Positions 28,948-38,746 of a stretch of 64,000 nucleotides of DNA are shown here, in pieces (positions within the stretch are counted from its first letter, which is position 1; every line of letters starts with the position of its first letter). Made by a program: the position numbers and the translations under genes. Under the pieces are notes generated by a model. It had not been told where the DNA came from, searched no databases, and worked only from the letters and a program-made list of their open reading frames with translations. Source of the DNA: Oscillospiraceae bacterium (GTDB lineage: Bacteria; Bacillota; Clostridia; Oscillospirales; Acutalibacteraceae). Where the stretch lies: NCBI GenBank assembly GCA_015066205.1, contig SVOV01000006.1, positions 1 through 64,000 of the forward strand, read 5' to 3'.

Positions 28948-29501
28948 TTTATAACCTCCGTTTTATCTTCACTCATAATTGAGTCATAGATTTTTCTGTA
29001 TGCGGTTTCTCCGCTTTGCATATCAAATTTTCTCATTCGCTCCAAAAGCTTCAGCTTAAGACAATAATAGAACACAAATTCTTCCGAAAAAGAATCCATC
29101 GGTCTCAGTGTTTCCAAAAACTCAAGGCGGTAGCGATTGAGAAACCTTTCAGCCTCCAAAGGGCTTTCAATATCAACAGCAGTGTGAACTGTCTGCAAAA
29201 GTCCCGCAGGGAACGATTCCGTTGCTGTATCAAAACTCTTGTCCATCTTATCTGCACGAAGCTTTGCTAATGCAAGACGAAGACTTCGTTCACATTCATT
29301 CCATTTTTCAATCAGAGCGGATGATGAGCTTTCGTAATCTCTTGACGGAATAAGAGTTATTCTGTTTAGTTCATTAAGAGCTTTTTTGCTTAAAAATCTG
29401 CTGCACAGCTCAAAAAACTGTTTTTCGGTAACAGGCATCGGTGTGTTTTCACTTAAGCCATCCAGAGAAGGCAGTTGAGATATCAGATAATACTCAGCCA
29501 T
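28944..29501 (-). CDS. DUF2764-type V-ATPase-associated protein
   Basis: 185 aa; EYYLISQLPSLDGL N-terminus, position between E and A. Confidence 0.75.
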   Translation of the reverse strand: MAEYYLISQLPSLDGLSENTPMPVTEKQFFELCSRFLSKKALNELNRITLIPSRDYESSSSALIEKWNECERSLRLALAKLRADKMDKSFDTATESFPAGLLQTVHTAVDIESPLEAERFLNRYRLEFLETLRPMDSFSEEFVFYYCLKLKLLERMRKFDMQSGETAYRKIYDSIMSEDKTEVIK

Positions 29502-29503
29502 AA

Positions 29504-30112
29504 TTATTCAGCCTCTTTCAATAACGCAGTAAGCTTAGGACTAAGATAGTTCGATAGCATATCGGTAACGGCATCTTTTGAGTAATCATAATATGCACCG
29601 TCATCGTTTATTGCAATTCGGAAGCCGCCGTCAAAATTATCGTTAGCTTTAAGAGTAACTCCGTTCAGCATTTTTGCTTTAAGCCCTGATAAAAGAGAAG
29701 CTTCAAGCCTTGCAAGGTCGTCGTTTCCTAAAATTACAGATATATCGGTTACATCAGGCTTTGATAACCAACTTTCAACAGCCTTTACAATTAGCTGTGA
29801 CAGAGCATCTGAAGAATAAACGGATGAAACATTTTCTCCTATAATTGCGTTAAGCTCCTTTGTAACACTTTCTCTGAAAGAAATAAGAAGATTACGGCCT
29901 GCCTGTCGGATTGCATCTTCACCGGATCTTACGGTTCGCTCATTTTCATTTTTTGCATCAGCTAAAATTTTATTTGCCTTCGCATTTGCATCGGAAATGA
30001 TTTTTTCTGCCTGTGCTTTGGCTGATTCAAGTATTGATACAGCCTGTGCTTCAGCAGCTTCAACCCCTTCTTTTTTTATTTGTTCAATGAGCTCCTGAAG
30101 TTGAATTTCCAT
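29504..30112 (-). CDS. ntpE: V-type ATPase subunit E
   Basis: 202 aa; Ala/Lys coiled-coil N-terminus ESAKAQAEKIISDANAKANKI. Confidence 0.85.
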   Translation of the reverse strand: MEIQLQELIEQIKKEGVEAAEAQAVSILESAKAQAEKIISDANAKANKILADAKNENERTVRSGEDAIRQAGRNLLISFRESVTKELNAIIGENVSSVYSSDALSQLIVKAVESWLSKPDVTDISVILGNDDLARLEASLLSGLKAKMLNGVTLKANDNFDGGFRIAINDDGAYYDYSKDAVTDMLSNYLSPKLTALLKEAE

Positions 30113-30173
30113 TATACATTCTCCTTTTCAGTCAGTTTTAATTACAGTAATAAGTTTTGCAAAAAATCAAAAA

Positions 30174-30205
30174 GGAACCAACATCCTCTGCAGACAGCTG
30201 GTTCC
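30174..30205 (-). promoter_or_regulatory. Terminator-like hairpin in V-ATPase leader
   Basis: Minus strand GGAACCA-N18-TGGTTCC followed by TTTTTGATTTTTT. Confidence 0.65.
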
Positions 30206-30224
30206 AATGGTTTTATTAGAATTT

Positions 30225-30254
30225 ATTATATAGTTGGAGCTGTCTGCTTGTCAA
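30225..30254 (-). promoter_or_regulatory. V-ATPase operon promoter
   Basis: Minus strand TTGACA-N18-TATAAT; spacer contains GCAGACAGCT, inverted copy at 30190-30199. Confidence 0.7.
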
Positions 30255-30370
30255 GATTATAATGAAAAAAATTAATGTTTTTTTAGATTTATAATTAATT
30301 TGCTTTATTTATTCTAAAAATATGGTATAATTAATATAAATTAAATTTATAAGAACCCACGGAGTATATT

Positions 30371-30799
30371 ATGAAACTTAAAGGACTGATTATGATGCTT
30401 GGAATTTCGCTTTCAATTTTTGGTTTTTGTGCCTGCGGTAACAAAAATTCAACAGAAGAAACCACGGAGTACATAACCTCTGCCGTTGTAAGCTACGAGC
30501 AGATTTCACAGGATGAAGCAAAGAGAATAATGGACATGAAAGAAGACTTTGTTATCATAGATGCGCGAACCGAGAAAGAATTCACAGAGGGGCATATTGA
30601 AGGAGCAATTCTCATTCCCGAATATGAAATAACCGAGCGTGCCGAAAAGGAAATTCCTGAAAAGGATACTCTGATTCTCGTCTATTGCCGAAGCGGAAGA
30701 AGAAGCAAAATCGCAGCTGAGGCTCTGGTTGCTCTCGGCTACACCAATGTTAAGGAATTCGGCGGTATAATCGACTGGCAGTACGAAATAGTAAAATAA
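30371..30799 (+). CDS. Rhodanese-like domain lipoprotein
   Basis: 142 aa, lipobox-like GFCAC, VYCRSGRRS active-site Cys. Confidence 0.88.
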   Translation: MKLKGLIMMLGISLSIFGFCACGNKNSTEETTEYITSAVVSYEQISQDEAKRIMDMKEDFVIIDARTEKEFTEGHIEGAILIPEYEITERAEKEIPEKDTLILVYCRSGRRSKIAAEALVALGYTNVKEFGGIIDWQYEIVK

Positions 30800-30808
30800 G
30801 GTGGCACT

Positions 30809-31537
30809 ATGAGAAGCAAGCGTAGATTAATCATCATTTTAATATCAATACTTCTGCCTGTAGCTCTGATTATAGGCGGATTCGCCGTTTATTTTGGTGA
30901 CTATTACAGATCGGATTATGAGGCTATCGGAGCTTTTTTGCCCCAGAACACGGGATGGAAGGAGGAGCCTGACAATACAATTGTTTTTGAACCTGAAAAA
31001 CCCATTGCCGGCTTTATTTTCTATCCCGGCGGTAAGGTTGAGCACAGATCATATATCCCTCTGATGCAGGCGCTTCAGGAAAGTGGAGTACTTTGTATTA
31101 TCGTAAAAATGCCCTTGAATCTTGCTGTGCTTGATGTGAATGCGGCAGATGGGATCAGGGCTGAATACCCTGAAATTGAAAACTGGTATATAGGCGGTCA
31201 TTCTCTCGGAGGTTCAATGGCTGCAAGCTATCTCGGTGCACATAAGAATGAGTTTAAAGGTCTTATTCTTCTCGGCGCATACTCGACGGAAGATCTGTCT
31301 GATACCGATCTCCGTGTGCTTTCCGTTTTCGGCAGTGAAGACAAGGTTATGAACAGAGAAAGCTATGACGAGTGCAAAGAAAATTTGCCGGAGAACTTTA
31401 CGGAGATAGAAATTCCCGGCGGATGCCACGCGAATTTCGGTATGTACGGTGCTCAGGAAGGGGACGGAACTCCTGCAATTTCAAACGAAGAACAGATAAG
31501 CCTCACGGCAGAATATATATACGAGCTTATTAAATGA
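30809..31537 (+). CDS. Alpha/beta hydrolase, membrane-anchored
   Basis: 242 aa; N-terminal TM, GGHSLGGSMAA nucleophile elbow. Confidence 0.8.
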   Translation: MRSKRRLIIILISILLPVALIIGGFAVYFGDYYRSDYEAIGAFLPQNTGWKEEPDNTIVFEPEKPIAGFIFYPGGKVEHRSYIPLMQALQESGVLCIIVKMPLNLAVLDVNAADGIRAEYPEIENWYIGGHSLGGSMAASYLGAHKNEFKGLILLGAYSTEDLSDTDLRVLSVFGSEDKVMNRESYDECKENLPENFTEIEIPGGCHANFGMYGAQEGDGTPAISNEEQISLTAEYIYELIK

Positions 31538-31746
31538 CGAGGGGAGATATCAGTAAGGGAGAAAGTAATTATACATCAGATATCACAAAAACTCAGTTAA
31601 GACAGATGTATGAGCTCGGCGCCAAAAGCCTTGTGACAAAGCCCGGAGTTACCAAAATCGGCACAAGGGGACTTTCAACATTTCAGGCTGAACAGGTTTT
31701 TATCCTTTCTGAAAGGGCAAAAAAGCTGAAAACAAATTGTATGTAA
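31534..31746 (+). CDS. Small hypothetical protein (ATGA overlap with upstream hydrolase)
   Basis: 70 aa, starts inside the stop of 30809-31537. Confidence 0.4.
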   Translation: MTRGDISKGESNYTSDITKTQLRQMYELGAKSLVTKPGVTKIGTRGLSTFQAEQVFILSERAKKLKTNCM

Positions 31747-31865
31747 GTATTACTCTCGGAAAAATAAAAATAGAGAACATTGTCATTATTTATACAAAGA
31801 TTGTATTTTTATTTCGAAAATGATATACTACTAACGGCTAAGAACAATACGAAAGGACAGATGAA

Positions 31866-32717
31866 ATGAAAATACCTTATATTTCTGACGAATGGAAAAT
31901 ATTGTTTGCGCCTGAAAAATACGGAAATTATGTAAATGACCATACTTTAGTAAAGGGGCCTGACGGTCTCTGGCACTTGTTTGGTATAACAAGTCACGGC
32001 GGACATTCTTATGAAGAGCGTTATTTTGTTCACGGAAGAGGAGAGAGGCTTGATACTCCCTTTGAAGAATTCGGAAAAGCAATTGACAGAGGAACACTTG
32101 CTTGGGCACCCTGTATAATTAATAAGAATGATAATTATTATATGTTTTACGGACCTTCTCCGACTCAGCTTGCTGTATCATTTGATATGAATGAATGGTA
32201 CGGCTATAATGTAAAGCTGAACAATGAACCCGTTATGGGAGCGCACCGTGACCATTTTGTATTGAAAACAGATGAAAATAAATATCTGATGTATATTATA
32301 GGTGTTCTTGATAAAAAGAGTGCAATTTCGTGCTTTTCTTCCTGTGATTTATTGTCATGGGATTTTGAAGGCTTTGCTTTAACATCGGGTGACAAAGCTC
32401 CGCTTAATCCCGGCTGGGGAGCAATGGAATCTCCATTTGTAGTTAAACGGGACGGGCTTTATTATCTTTTTGTTACTTATACCGATTGTTCAGACGAAAG
32501 CTATAATGATACGCTTGTTTTTTGTTCGGAAAACCCGCTTGATTTCGGACAATATAACGGCGGTGAAGGCGGGGCTGTGCCGATTACAAAAATAAAGGCT
32601 CATGCCCCTGAAATTGTTGAAGAAAACGGCAAAACATATATTACCACCTGCGGTTGGCGTGACAAACCTGTACCGCATAAAGGCTGTGTTTCAATAGCAC
32701 AACTTGAGTGGAAATAA
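31866..32717 (+). CDS. GH43/GH32-superfamily five-bladed beta-propeller glycosidase-like protein
   Basis: 283 aa; VNDHTLVKGPDGLWHLFGI, ESPFVVKRDGLYYLFVTY. Confidence 0.65.
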   Translation: MKIPYISDEWKILFAPEKYGNYVNDHTLVKGPDGLWHLFGITSHGGHSYEERYFVHGRGERLDTPFEEFGKAIDRGTLAWAPCIINKNDNYYMFYGPSPTQLAVSFDMNEWYGYNVKLNNEPVMGAHRDHFVLKTDENKYLMYIIGVLDKKSAISCFSSCDLLSWDFEGFALTSGDKAPLNPGWGAMESPFVVKRDGLYYLFVTYTDCSDESYNDTLVFCSENPLDFGQYNGGEGGAVPITKIKAHAPEIVEENGKTYITTCGWRDKPVPHKGCVSIAQLEWK

Positions 32718-32791
32718 ATAATTTTTTGTCTGTAAAATTAAATAGGTCATTTTCAATGACAAAGGAATTACTGTAATTTATTGTTAAATTA

Positions 32792-33322
32792 ATGAAAGGG
32801 TTAATAATGCTTTTTTGCAACGATTATGTTTCTCCCATCGGAAAAATGACTATAGCAAGTAATGAAAACGCTATAGTCGGCTTATGGTTTGACTCGCAGA
32901 GATATTTTATGAATACCTTACAGGGCAAGGAATATGTGAAATCAGAAAACGAAATAATAATTCTTGCAAAAAAATGGCTTGATAAGTATTTTAATAATGA
33001 AAAGCCTGAAATAAAGGATTTGCCGATAGAGTTTTCGGGAACTGATTTCAGAATTGCAGTATGGAATATTCTGACAGAGATTCCGTACGGTGAGGTAATT
33101 ACCTACGGAGATATTGCAAAAAGAATTGCGAAGCTCAAAGCTGTTGAAGTAATGTCCTCTCAGGCGGTCGGAGGTGCTGTCGGACATAATCCTGTTTCTG
33201 TTATTGTTCCCTGTCACAGGGTAATAGGGGCAAACAGAAGGCTTATTGGATATGCAGGCGGTATTGAAATTAAAAGAAAGCTACTTGAACACGAGGGTAT
33301 CGATATATTATCATACATTTAA
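32792..33322 (+). CDS. ogt: Methylated-DNA--[protein]-cysteine S-methyltransferase
   Basis: PVSVIVPCHRVIG motif; 176 aa. Confidence 0.9.
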   Translation: MKGLIMLFCNDYVSPIGKMTIASNENAIVGLWFDSQRYFMNTLQGKEYVKSENEIIILAKKWLDKYFNNEKPEIKDLPIEFSGTDFRIAVWNILTEIPYGEVITYGDIAKRIAKLKAVEVMSSQAVGGAVGHNPVSVIVPCHRVIGANRRLIGYAGGIEIKRKLLEHEGIDILSYI

Positions 33323-33353
33323 TACCGATAAATGTGTAGTTTAGAGAATAATA

Positions 33354-33989
33354 ATGGAGAAAAGAAGGCAAAATATGGAAAAGCTTGACACATTACAAAT
33401 ACTTTTTATAAGACACGCCGAAACCGATTATTCTGATATTGCTGACCGTGATCCGAGTGACGGTGAGCTTACTCCGAATGGTGAGAAGCAATGTATTTCT
33501 TTAGGAGAAAAGCTTAAAGATGTACCTATAGATGCATATTTTACAAGCTCCTTGCTTCGTAGCTTTAAAACAGCAGTCGGTGTTTGTAATTTGAAGTCTG
33601 ATAAGCCTCTTCTTGAAATTTGTCCCGAGCTCATAGAATGCGGATGTACGCCGGGATATTTCGGTTGCAGTGAAGAGTATCTTCGTAAATACTATCAAAA
33701 TACAAGAATGTGCGAAAAGCTTTTCGGTACTGAAAAATATGAATTCGGATGTGAAGCTTTCAGTGATAATGTTCTTCGTGCAGAAAAAGTACTTTCATAC
33801 ATTAAGAACAGATTTACATATGGCGACCGTGTTGCCGTTTTCAGTCATCACGGTTTTCTTGAATATCTTATCCCGACATCATTGGGTGTAAAACCGCATA
33901 TTTTCAGATTTGCTCTTGATAATATTTCTGTCTGTGCTGTTGATTTTTGTCCTGACGGAAATGTCGTTCTGCGTTATGTTAATAAGTAA
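33354..33989 (+). CDS. Histidine phosphatase family protein
   Basis: LFIRHAETDYS RHxE motif. Confidence 0.8.
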   Translation: MEKRRQNMEKLDTLQILFIRHAETDYSDIADRDPSDGELTPNGEKQCISLGEKLKDVPIDAYFTSSLLRSFKTAVGVCNLKSDKPLLEICPELIECGCTPGYFGCSEEYLRKYYQNTRMCEKLFGTEKYEFGCEAFSDNVLRAEKVLSYIKNRFTYGDRVAVFSHHGFLEYLIPTSLGVKPHIFRFALDNISVCAVDFCPDGNVVLRYVNK

Positions 33990-34035
33990 AATCTAACAGC
34001 TAAAAGTAAGATTAATGCTCTGAATAATAAATTAA

Positions 34036-34077
34036 CCTCCCTGATCTTTAAGAACAAGGAGGTTGTGTTTTTTTTTG
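34036..34077. terminator. Convergent terminator
   Basis: AACCTCC...GGAGGTTGTGTTTTTTTTT. Confidence 0.65.
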
Positions 34078-34097
34078 CAAATTGTAAACTTATTTGC

Positions 34098-35588
34098 TTA
34101 AAGGTTTGCAGAATTAATAAGCTTTTCCATTGCTTCAAGGAGAGTGCCTGCCGTTTTAGGGCCAACGGAATTTGTTTCCTCGTAATGCTTTCTGTTGAAA
34201 GAATCATAGGGAATGTTGAAATAGGGGAACCATTCGTGAAGCAGAAAATCGTTTTCAGGAATAATATAGCCTATTTCATCATTACAAAGGCCGATAACAA
34301 AATTATGCTCACAGCTGTTCATTGAAGCTAAAGGCTTATATTCGGCATCTGTTTTGTTTGCGGAATTGTCTGCTGTAAGGAAATTACCGCTTTCCAGTTC
34401 AGGAGAAAGCTCACCCGGAATCATATATACGCCTATCTGTTTATTGCCGAGCTCCATATAAGAAACCTCGGTTATAATAGACACATCGCTTTTACCTTCA
34501 ATTGAAATATCATTATTGAGAACACCGATATATCTTGCAAGAAGAAGAGCAGTGTTTTCACATAACACACTGACAGTTTCAGTTTTTATATTTATAAGAG
34601 GATCAAGTTCTGTTTCATTATTTATATCAAGAATAAGATCAGCTACATCCTTGCCGTATTCTTTTGTATGCTCTATACATTCTGAAAGCTCACCTCTGAG
34701 AAAACTGTCAATTTCAGCCCCTGTGATGAGATTTCCGATAGCACCGTTAAGGAAAACAACATTTGCTCCGTTTGTTTTTTCACTGATTTCCTTTGACATA
34801 TATGCGGGAAAATCAGCACTAACTACATTGGTTTTGCTTCCGAGCATTTCAGCGTGACAAGCGTAGTTAATGATATAAGTATCAGCACTCTTATCAAACG
34901 GAGAAAATCTGATACTTGTTATTGTTGTGTCAAAATCCACAGGGGTTCTTGTGTCAGTCTGTAAGCCCTCTGCTTCAGTTGTACCGAAATATAAATTGCC
35001 GTTTTTTCTTGTATTGTAGGCATCAATAATGGCAGCAGCTGTTTTTTCTTTAAGAGCTGTCATAAAATCATCATTTTTTCCGTCTGAGTAAAACGCCTTA
35101 CCCCAAAGGCCTTGGGTGTCAATAGCAGAATGGGTGTGAGTTGAACATATATTAATTGATTTCAGTTCGGGAATTTTTCCGCTGTCGATTACAGCCTGTC
35201 TTATATCATTAATATCGGCACGGCTCATTCCGACGCAGTCAATTGCACAGATTACAACTCCGCCTCTTCCTGTGTTATCGTCAATATAAACAGCCTTTGC
35301 AAGCATATCATCAAGTACTCCCGTTGCAGGATTATTGGTGTTGTAGCCTGCTATATAATATTTATCAGAAGAAACATCCTCGGGTGTAAGTACGGTACTT
35401 GAAAAACCGACTGTCCAATTTTCACCTGCTGTTTCAGAAAATATACCGTCACCCTTTAACATATATTTTTCTTCAGCTTCTTCGGTAGTGAACATAGAGC
35501 TCGGAACAGCTATTGTTATTAATGTGAGAAGAGCTGAAATAATTCTTCTCACAAGAGCGGGAAGACCGAGAAATCTTAGTATTTCCAT
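34098..35588 (-). CDS. Ceramidase-like protein, paralogue 3 (closest by eye to paralogue 1)
   Basis: 496 aa; CSTHTHSAIDTQGLWG, SADFPAYMSKEI, GLCNDEIGYIIPENDF. Confidence 0.7.
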   Translation of the reverse strand: MEILRFLGLPALVRRIISALLTLITIAVPSSMFTTEEAEEKYMLKGDGIFSETAGENWTVGFSSTVLTPEDVSSDKYYIAGYNTNNPATGVLDDMLAKAVYIDDNTGRGGVVICAIDCVGMSRADINDIRQAVIDSGKIPELKSINICSTHTHSAIDTQGLWGKAFYSDGKNDDFMTALKEKTAAAIIDAYNTRKNGNLYFGTTEAEGLQTDTRTPVDFDTTITSIRFSPFDKSADTYIINYACHAEMLGSKTNVVSADFPAYMSKEISEKTNGANVVFLNGAIGNLITGAEIDSFLRGELSECIEHTKEYGKDVADLILDINNETELDPLINIKTETVSVLCENTALLLARYIGVLNNDISIEGKSDVSIITEVSYMELGNKQIGVYMIPGELSPELESGNFLTADNSANKTDAEYKPLASMNSCEHNFVIGLCNDEIGYIIPENDFLLHEWFPYFNIPYDSFNRKHYEETNSVGPKTAGTLLEAMEKLINSANL

Positions 35589-35594
35589 TAGTTT

Positions 35595-37061
35595 TTACCT
35601 CCATTCAGCAATAAGGTTTTCGAATGCCTTTGAAAAAGCGGATGCCGTAAAAGAACCGGTTGAAACAGTTTCTTCATAGTGTCCTTCTTCATTTGATGCT
35701 GAATAATCATTGTCGGGAACAATGTAGCCGAGTGCGTCATTGCAAAGACCAAAAACGAGGATATCGTCATCGGATGAAAAATAAGAATTGAGAGGAGCGT
35801 GGGGATAGTTTGTTTTGTTATATGCTTCATCAGCCGAATAGAAGCCGCCGTAGATGAGCTCGGGCATTATTTCTCCGGGAGCTTCAATGATTTTTATATT
35901 TTCACCGATTTCGATATATCCGATCTCACTTGTGAGAAGAACCTTACCGTTTTCCTTGAATGCCTTTACATTGCAAAGACCGGCTCTTTCTGCAAGAAGA
36001 AAAATGAAATTGTTAACTTCAAAATCTACCTGTGCATGGGCTATATTGAGAACAGGCTCCACAGGTATTCCGTTTTCTGCAAGTGTATAAAGAATGTCAG
36101 CAACAATAAGTGAATATTCCTGCATCTTTTGGAAAGCAGTAAGCTCATTTGAAATGCCGACTCTCTGATCGGTATTAATATGAATAGCTCCGCCGATAGC
36201 TCCCTGAATAAAGATAAAGTCAGCATTCTTCTGAGCTGTTACAGCCTGTTCTATATAGTAAGGAAAGTCACCGGAAAGCTCTGAATTGCTCCAATCAAGA
36301 TTTACCGGATGAGCACCGAAATTTGTGATATAAATCTCTTTTCTTGTATTATCATTCGGAACAAACCTGAAAAGATGAATCTTCTCATCGACGGAATAAG
36401 GAGCTCTTCCGTCATAGAACATTTCGGGACAGGTCTTTGATGAATAATACATTGTTCCTTCGGTTTTGCTGTTATAGGCTTCTCTTATTGCTTCAGCTGT
36501 CTTTTCAATTACGGAATCAATATAAGCTTCATTTCTTCCGCTTTTCGGAATATTGCCCCAGAGACCCTGTGTATCAACAGCACTGTGCGTGTGAGTTGAA
36601 CCGATGTCAATACTTAAGAGCATTCCGTCACCTGTGATGTCATTGAGCTTTTCACGGATAGCCTTGATGTCGGCATTCATAAAGCCGACCGCATCTATCC
36701 ATGCAAATGCTGCCGCGCCTCTGCCTGAATTGTCATCAAGCACAACAGCTCTGACGCATAGATCATCAACAATTCCTGTTACCTCCTGTGCGGGGAATTT
36801 AAGATATCCTCCGAGAAAATATCTTGTTTTATCAATGTCTGCGGGAGTGAGGCTTTTTTTTGAAAACCCTGCTGACCACAACTCGGAAACAGCATCGTCA
36901 ATAAAGCTTTCAGAGCCTTCAAGAAAATTTTTGCTGATTTCTTCTTGGGGGCGTTCATCGTAGCCTGTTTTTGTTGCGCTCTGTAAGACGGCGCTTAAAA
37001 GCAAGGGAAGTCCCATAAGGACTGCCATAATTGCAGAAAACCATCTTGTTAACACTTCCAT
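35595..37061 (-). CDS. Ceramidase-like protein, paralogue 4
   Basis: 488 aa; GSTHTHSAVDTQGLWG, SGDFPYYIEQAV, GLCNDALGYIVPDNDY, HYEETVSTG. Confidence 0.7.
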   Translation of the reverse strand: MEVLTRWFSAIMAVLMGLPLLLSAVLQSATKTGYDERPQEEISKNFLEGSESFIDDAVSELWSAGFSKKSLTPADIDKTRYFLGGYLKFPAQEVTGIVDDLCVRAVVLDDNSGRGAAAFAWIDAVGFMNADIKAIREKLNDITGDGMLLSIDIGSTHTHSAVDTQGLWGNIPKSGRNEAYIDSVIEKTAEAIREAYNSKTEGTMYYSSKTCPEMFYDGRAPYSVDEKIHLFRFVPNDNTRKEIYITNFGAHPVNLDWSNSELSGDFPYYIEQAVTAQKNADFIFIQGAIGGAIHINTDQRVGISNELTAFQKMQEYSLIVADILYTLAENGIPVEPVLNIAHAQVDFEVNNFIFLLAERAGLCNVKAFKENGKVLLTSEIGYIEIGENIKIIEAPGEIMPELIYGGFYSADEAYNKTNYPHAPLNSYFSSDDDILVFGLCNDALGYIVPDNDYSASNEEGHYEETVSTGSFTASAFSKAFENLIAEWR

Positions 37062-37074
37062 AAAAATACCTCCG

Positions 37075-38658
37075 TCAGTTGAGAATTTCTTTCAGTTCAT
37101 CTTTTAAGTTCACATCATTTGATATCTTTGCGGGTAAAGAGTTATATTTATCAATAATAGCCGTAATTTCGGATTTTACTGATCCTTCTCTTTTTTGAAT
37201 AAACTCAAATATCTTATCAAAAAGATCGCATAGTACATAAAACTTTTCCGACCATTTCGTCAGTTCATTACATATAGGAATATCCTTCTTAAGGAAAGCT
37301 TTACTTTTATGCATTTTCTCAAGAAACTCATCGGATAACCGAGCAGCTGTTTCTTTATCACCTTTATTTAATGCCGTTTCTATTTTATCGAGTGCTTCAT
37401 ACATTCGCCTTGAATTAGAGTCCTTAAGACAAGATGTATAAAGGTGGTCTGCAAAAACAATAAAGGCTTCGGCATTTTCTTTTCCGATGACCTGAGCTAC
37501 TGCATTTTCAAACGATTCCTCGGAGCAGTAATCTTCACTGTTCCACAGAAAATCGGAGTATGTAATAAGGGGTATTTTCGAGCATTCGGCATATTCCATA
37601 CAGTTTGCTATTATGCCTTCCGAGTATTTCCATAAATCCTTATCGCGGTTAATGATGGGGGAGATGTGCATTTCGTTATACATAGAACAATCGTTTACGG
37701 GGTAATTGTCCCAGTAAAGAGGCTTATGGTGAGTTGCTTCAATAAATCTTATTGCCTCGTAACAGGTCAGTTCACGGGAGCATATATCTCTTCCTGTCCA
37801 AAATACAGATATAAGAGGATGAATATTCTGTCCGAGCTTTGAAATATAGTATTCGTCACCTTTACCGTGATAAAGGGTGGGGCAGACAGTAAGCTTAATT
37901 GAGGTGTCTATATCAAGCAGTGAAGAATACAATCTGTTTATAAGTGCAATGTGTGCTGTGACGGTTTCATTATAGAGAGCTTTGTCTTCTTCGTATTTAA
38001 GCTCATCGTCAATATCGTCCAAAAGCAACCCGAAATGCCTTGCACCGATATTATAAAGCTGCTCGCACTTTTTTATAAGGCATGAAAAGTCATTCTCATC
38101 GGAATACTTTATGGAAAGTCCCGGCGCTATGCACCAGTAAAAATCCATATAGTATTTTTTTGACAGACTGAGAAGCTCTTTCAGCTTTGAGAGTTCTTCC
38201 TCGGGATAAAGAGCATTCCATTTTTCCCTGTGGTATAAGTCATCTTTAGGTGCATAATACACGGTATTCATTCTGTTTTTTGCCATCAAAGACATTACGG
38301 AGCTGCGTTTTTCATCAGTCCAGGGAGTGCCGTAAAAGCCCTCAATATAGCCTCTTACACGAAATGACGGGCAGCATATAAATTTTCCGTTTGATATTCT
38401 GCCTTCTTTCTTGCGTTTTATAATATCGCATATGGCATAGAATGCACTTTTCTCACCCGAACATTCAATGCTGATATCATTATCGGAAATCGAGAGAATA
38501 TATTTTTCATCTGTGATTCTTTTTGATTTTTCACAATATGTAGTGAGCCGTGAATCATAATAAGATATGTTTATTCTGTATTCGTTCAGTGAATCACCGA
38601 ATAATTCGGAAACGGCAGGAATGCTATGCAAAAATATCACCTCATAACTAATATACAA
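37075..38658 (-). CDS. GH84 beta-N-acetylglucosaminidase (O-GlcNAcase/NagJ-like)
   Basis: 527 aa; VRGYIEGFYGTPWT, YYAPKDD, ARHFGLLLDDIDDEL catalytic DD pair. Confidence 0.9.
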   Translation of the reverse strand: MYISYEVIFLHSIPAVSELFGDSLNEYRINISYYDSRLTTYCEKSKRITDEKYILSISDNDISIECSGEKSAFYAICDIIKRKKEGRISNGKFICCPSFRVRGYIEGFYGTPWTDEKRSSVMSLMAKNRMNTVYYAPKDDLYHREKWNALYPEEELSKLKELLSLSKKYYMDFYWCIAPGLSIKYSDENDFSCLIKKCEQLYNIGARHFGLLLDDIDDELKYEEDKALYNETVTAHIALINRLYSSLLDIDTSIKLTVCPTLYHGKGDEYYISKLGQNIHPLISVFWTGRDICSRELTCYEAIRFIEATHHKPLYWDNYPVNDCSMYNEMHISPIINRDKDLWKYSEGIIANCMEYAECSKIPLITYSDFLWNSEDYCSEESFENAVAQVIGKENAEAFIVFADHLYTSCLKDSNSRRMYEALDKIETALNKGDKETAARLSDEFLEKMHKSKAFLKKDIPICNELTKWSEKFYVLCDLFDKIFEFIQKREGSVKSEITAIIDKYNSLPAKISNDVNLKDELKEILN

Positions 38659-38746
38659 TAAATAAAATTATAATTCAATACGAAATAATATGTGTTGAAT
38701 TTTTGCAAAACTGATGATAGAATCCATTATGTAAGGGGAGATCTTT

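Noticed and set aside
34038-34075. Possible riboswitch near 34 kb
   Set aside because: Simple convergent terminator stem; no leader architecture upstream of a start codon
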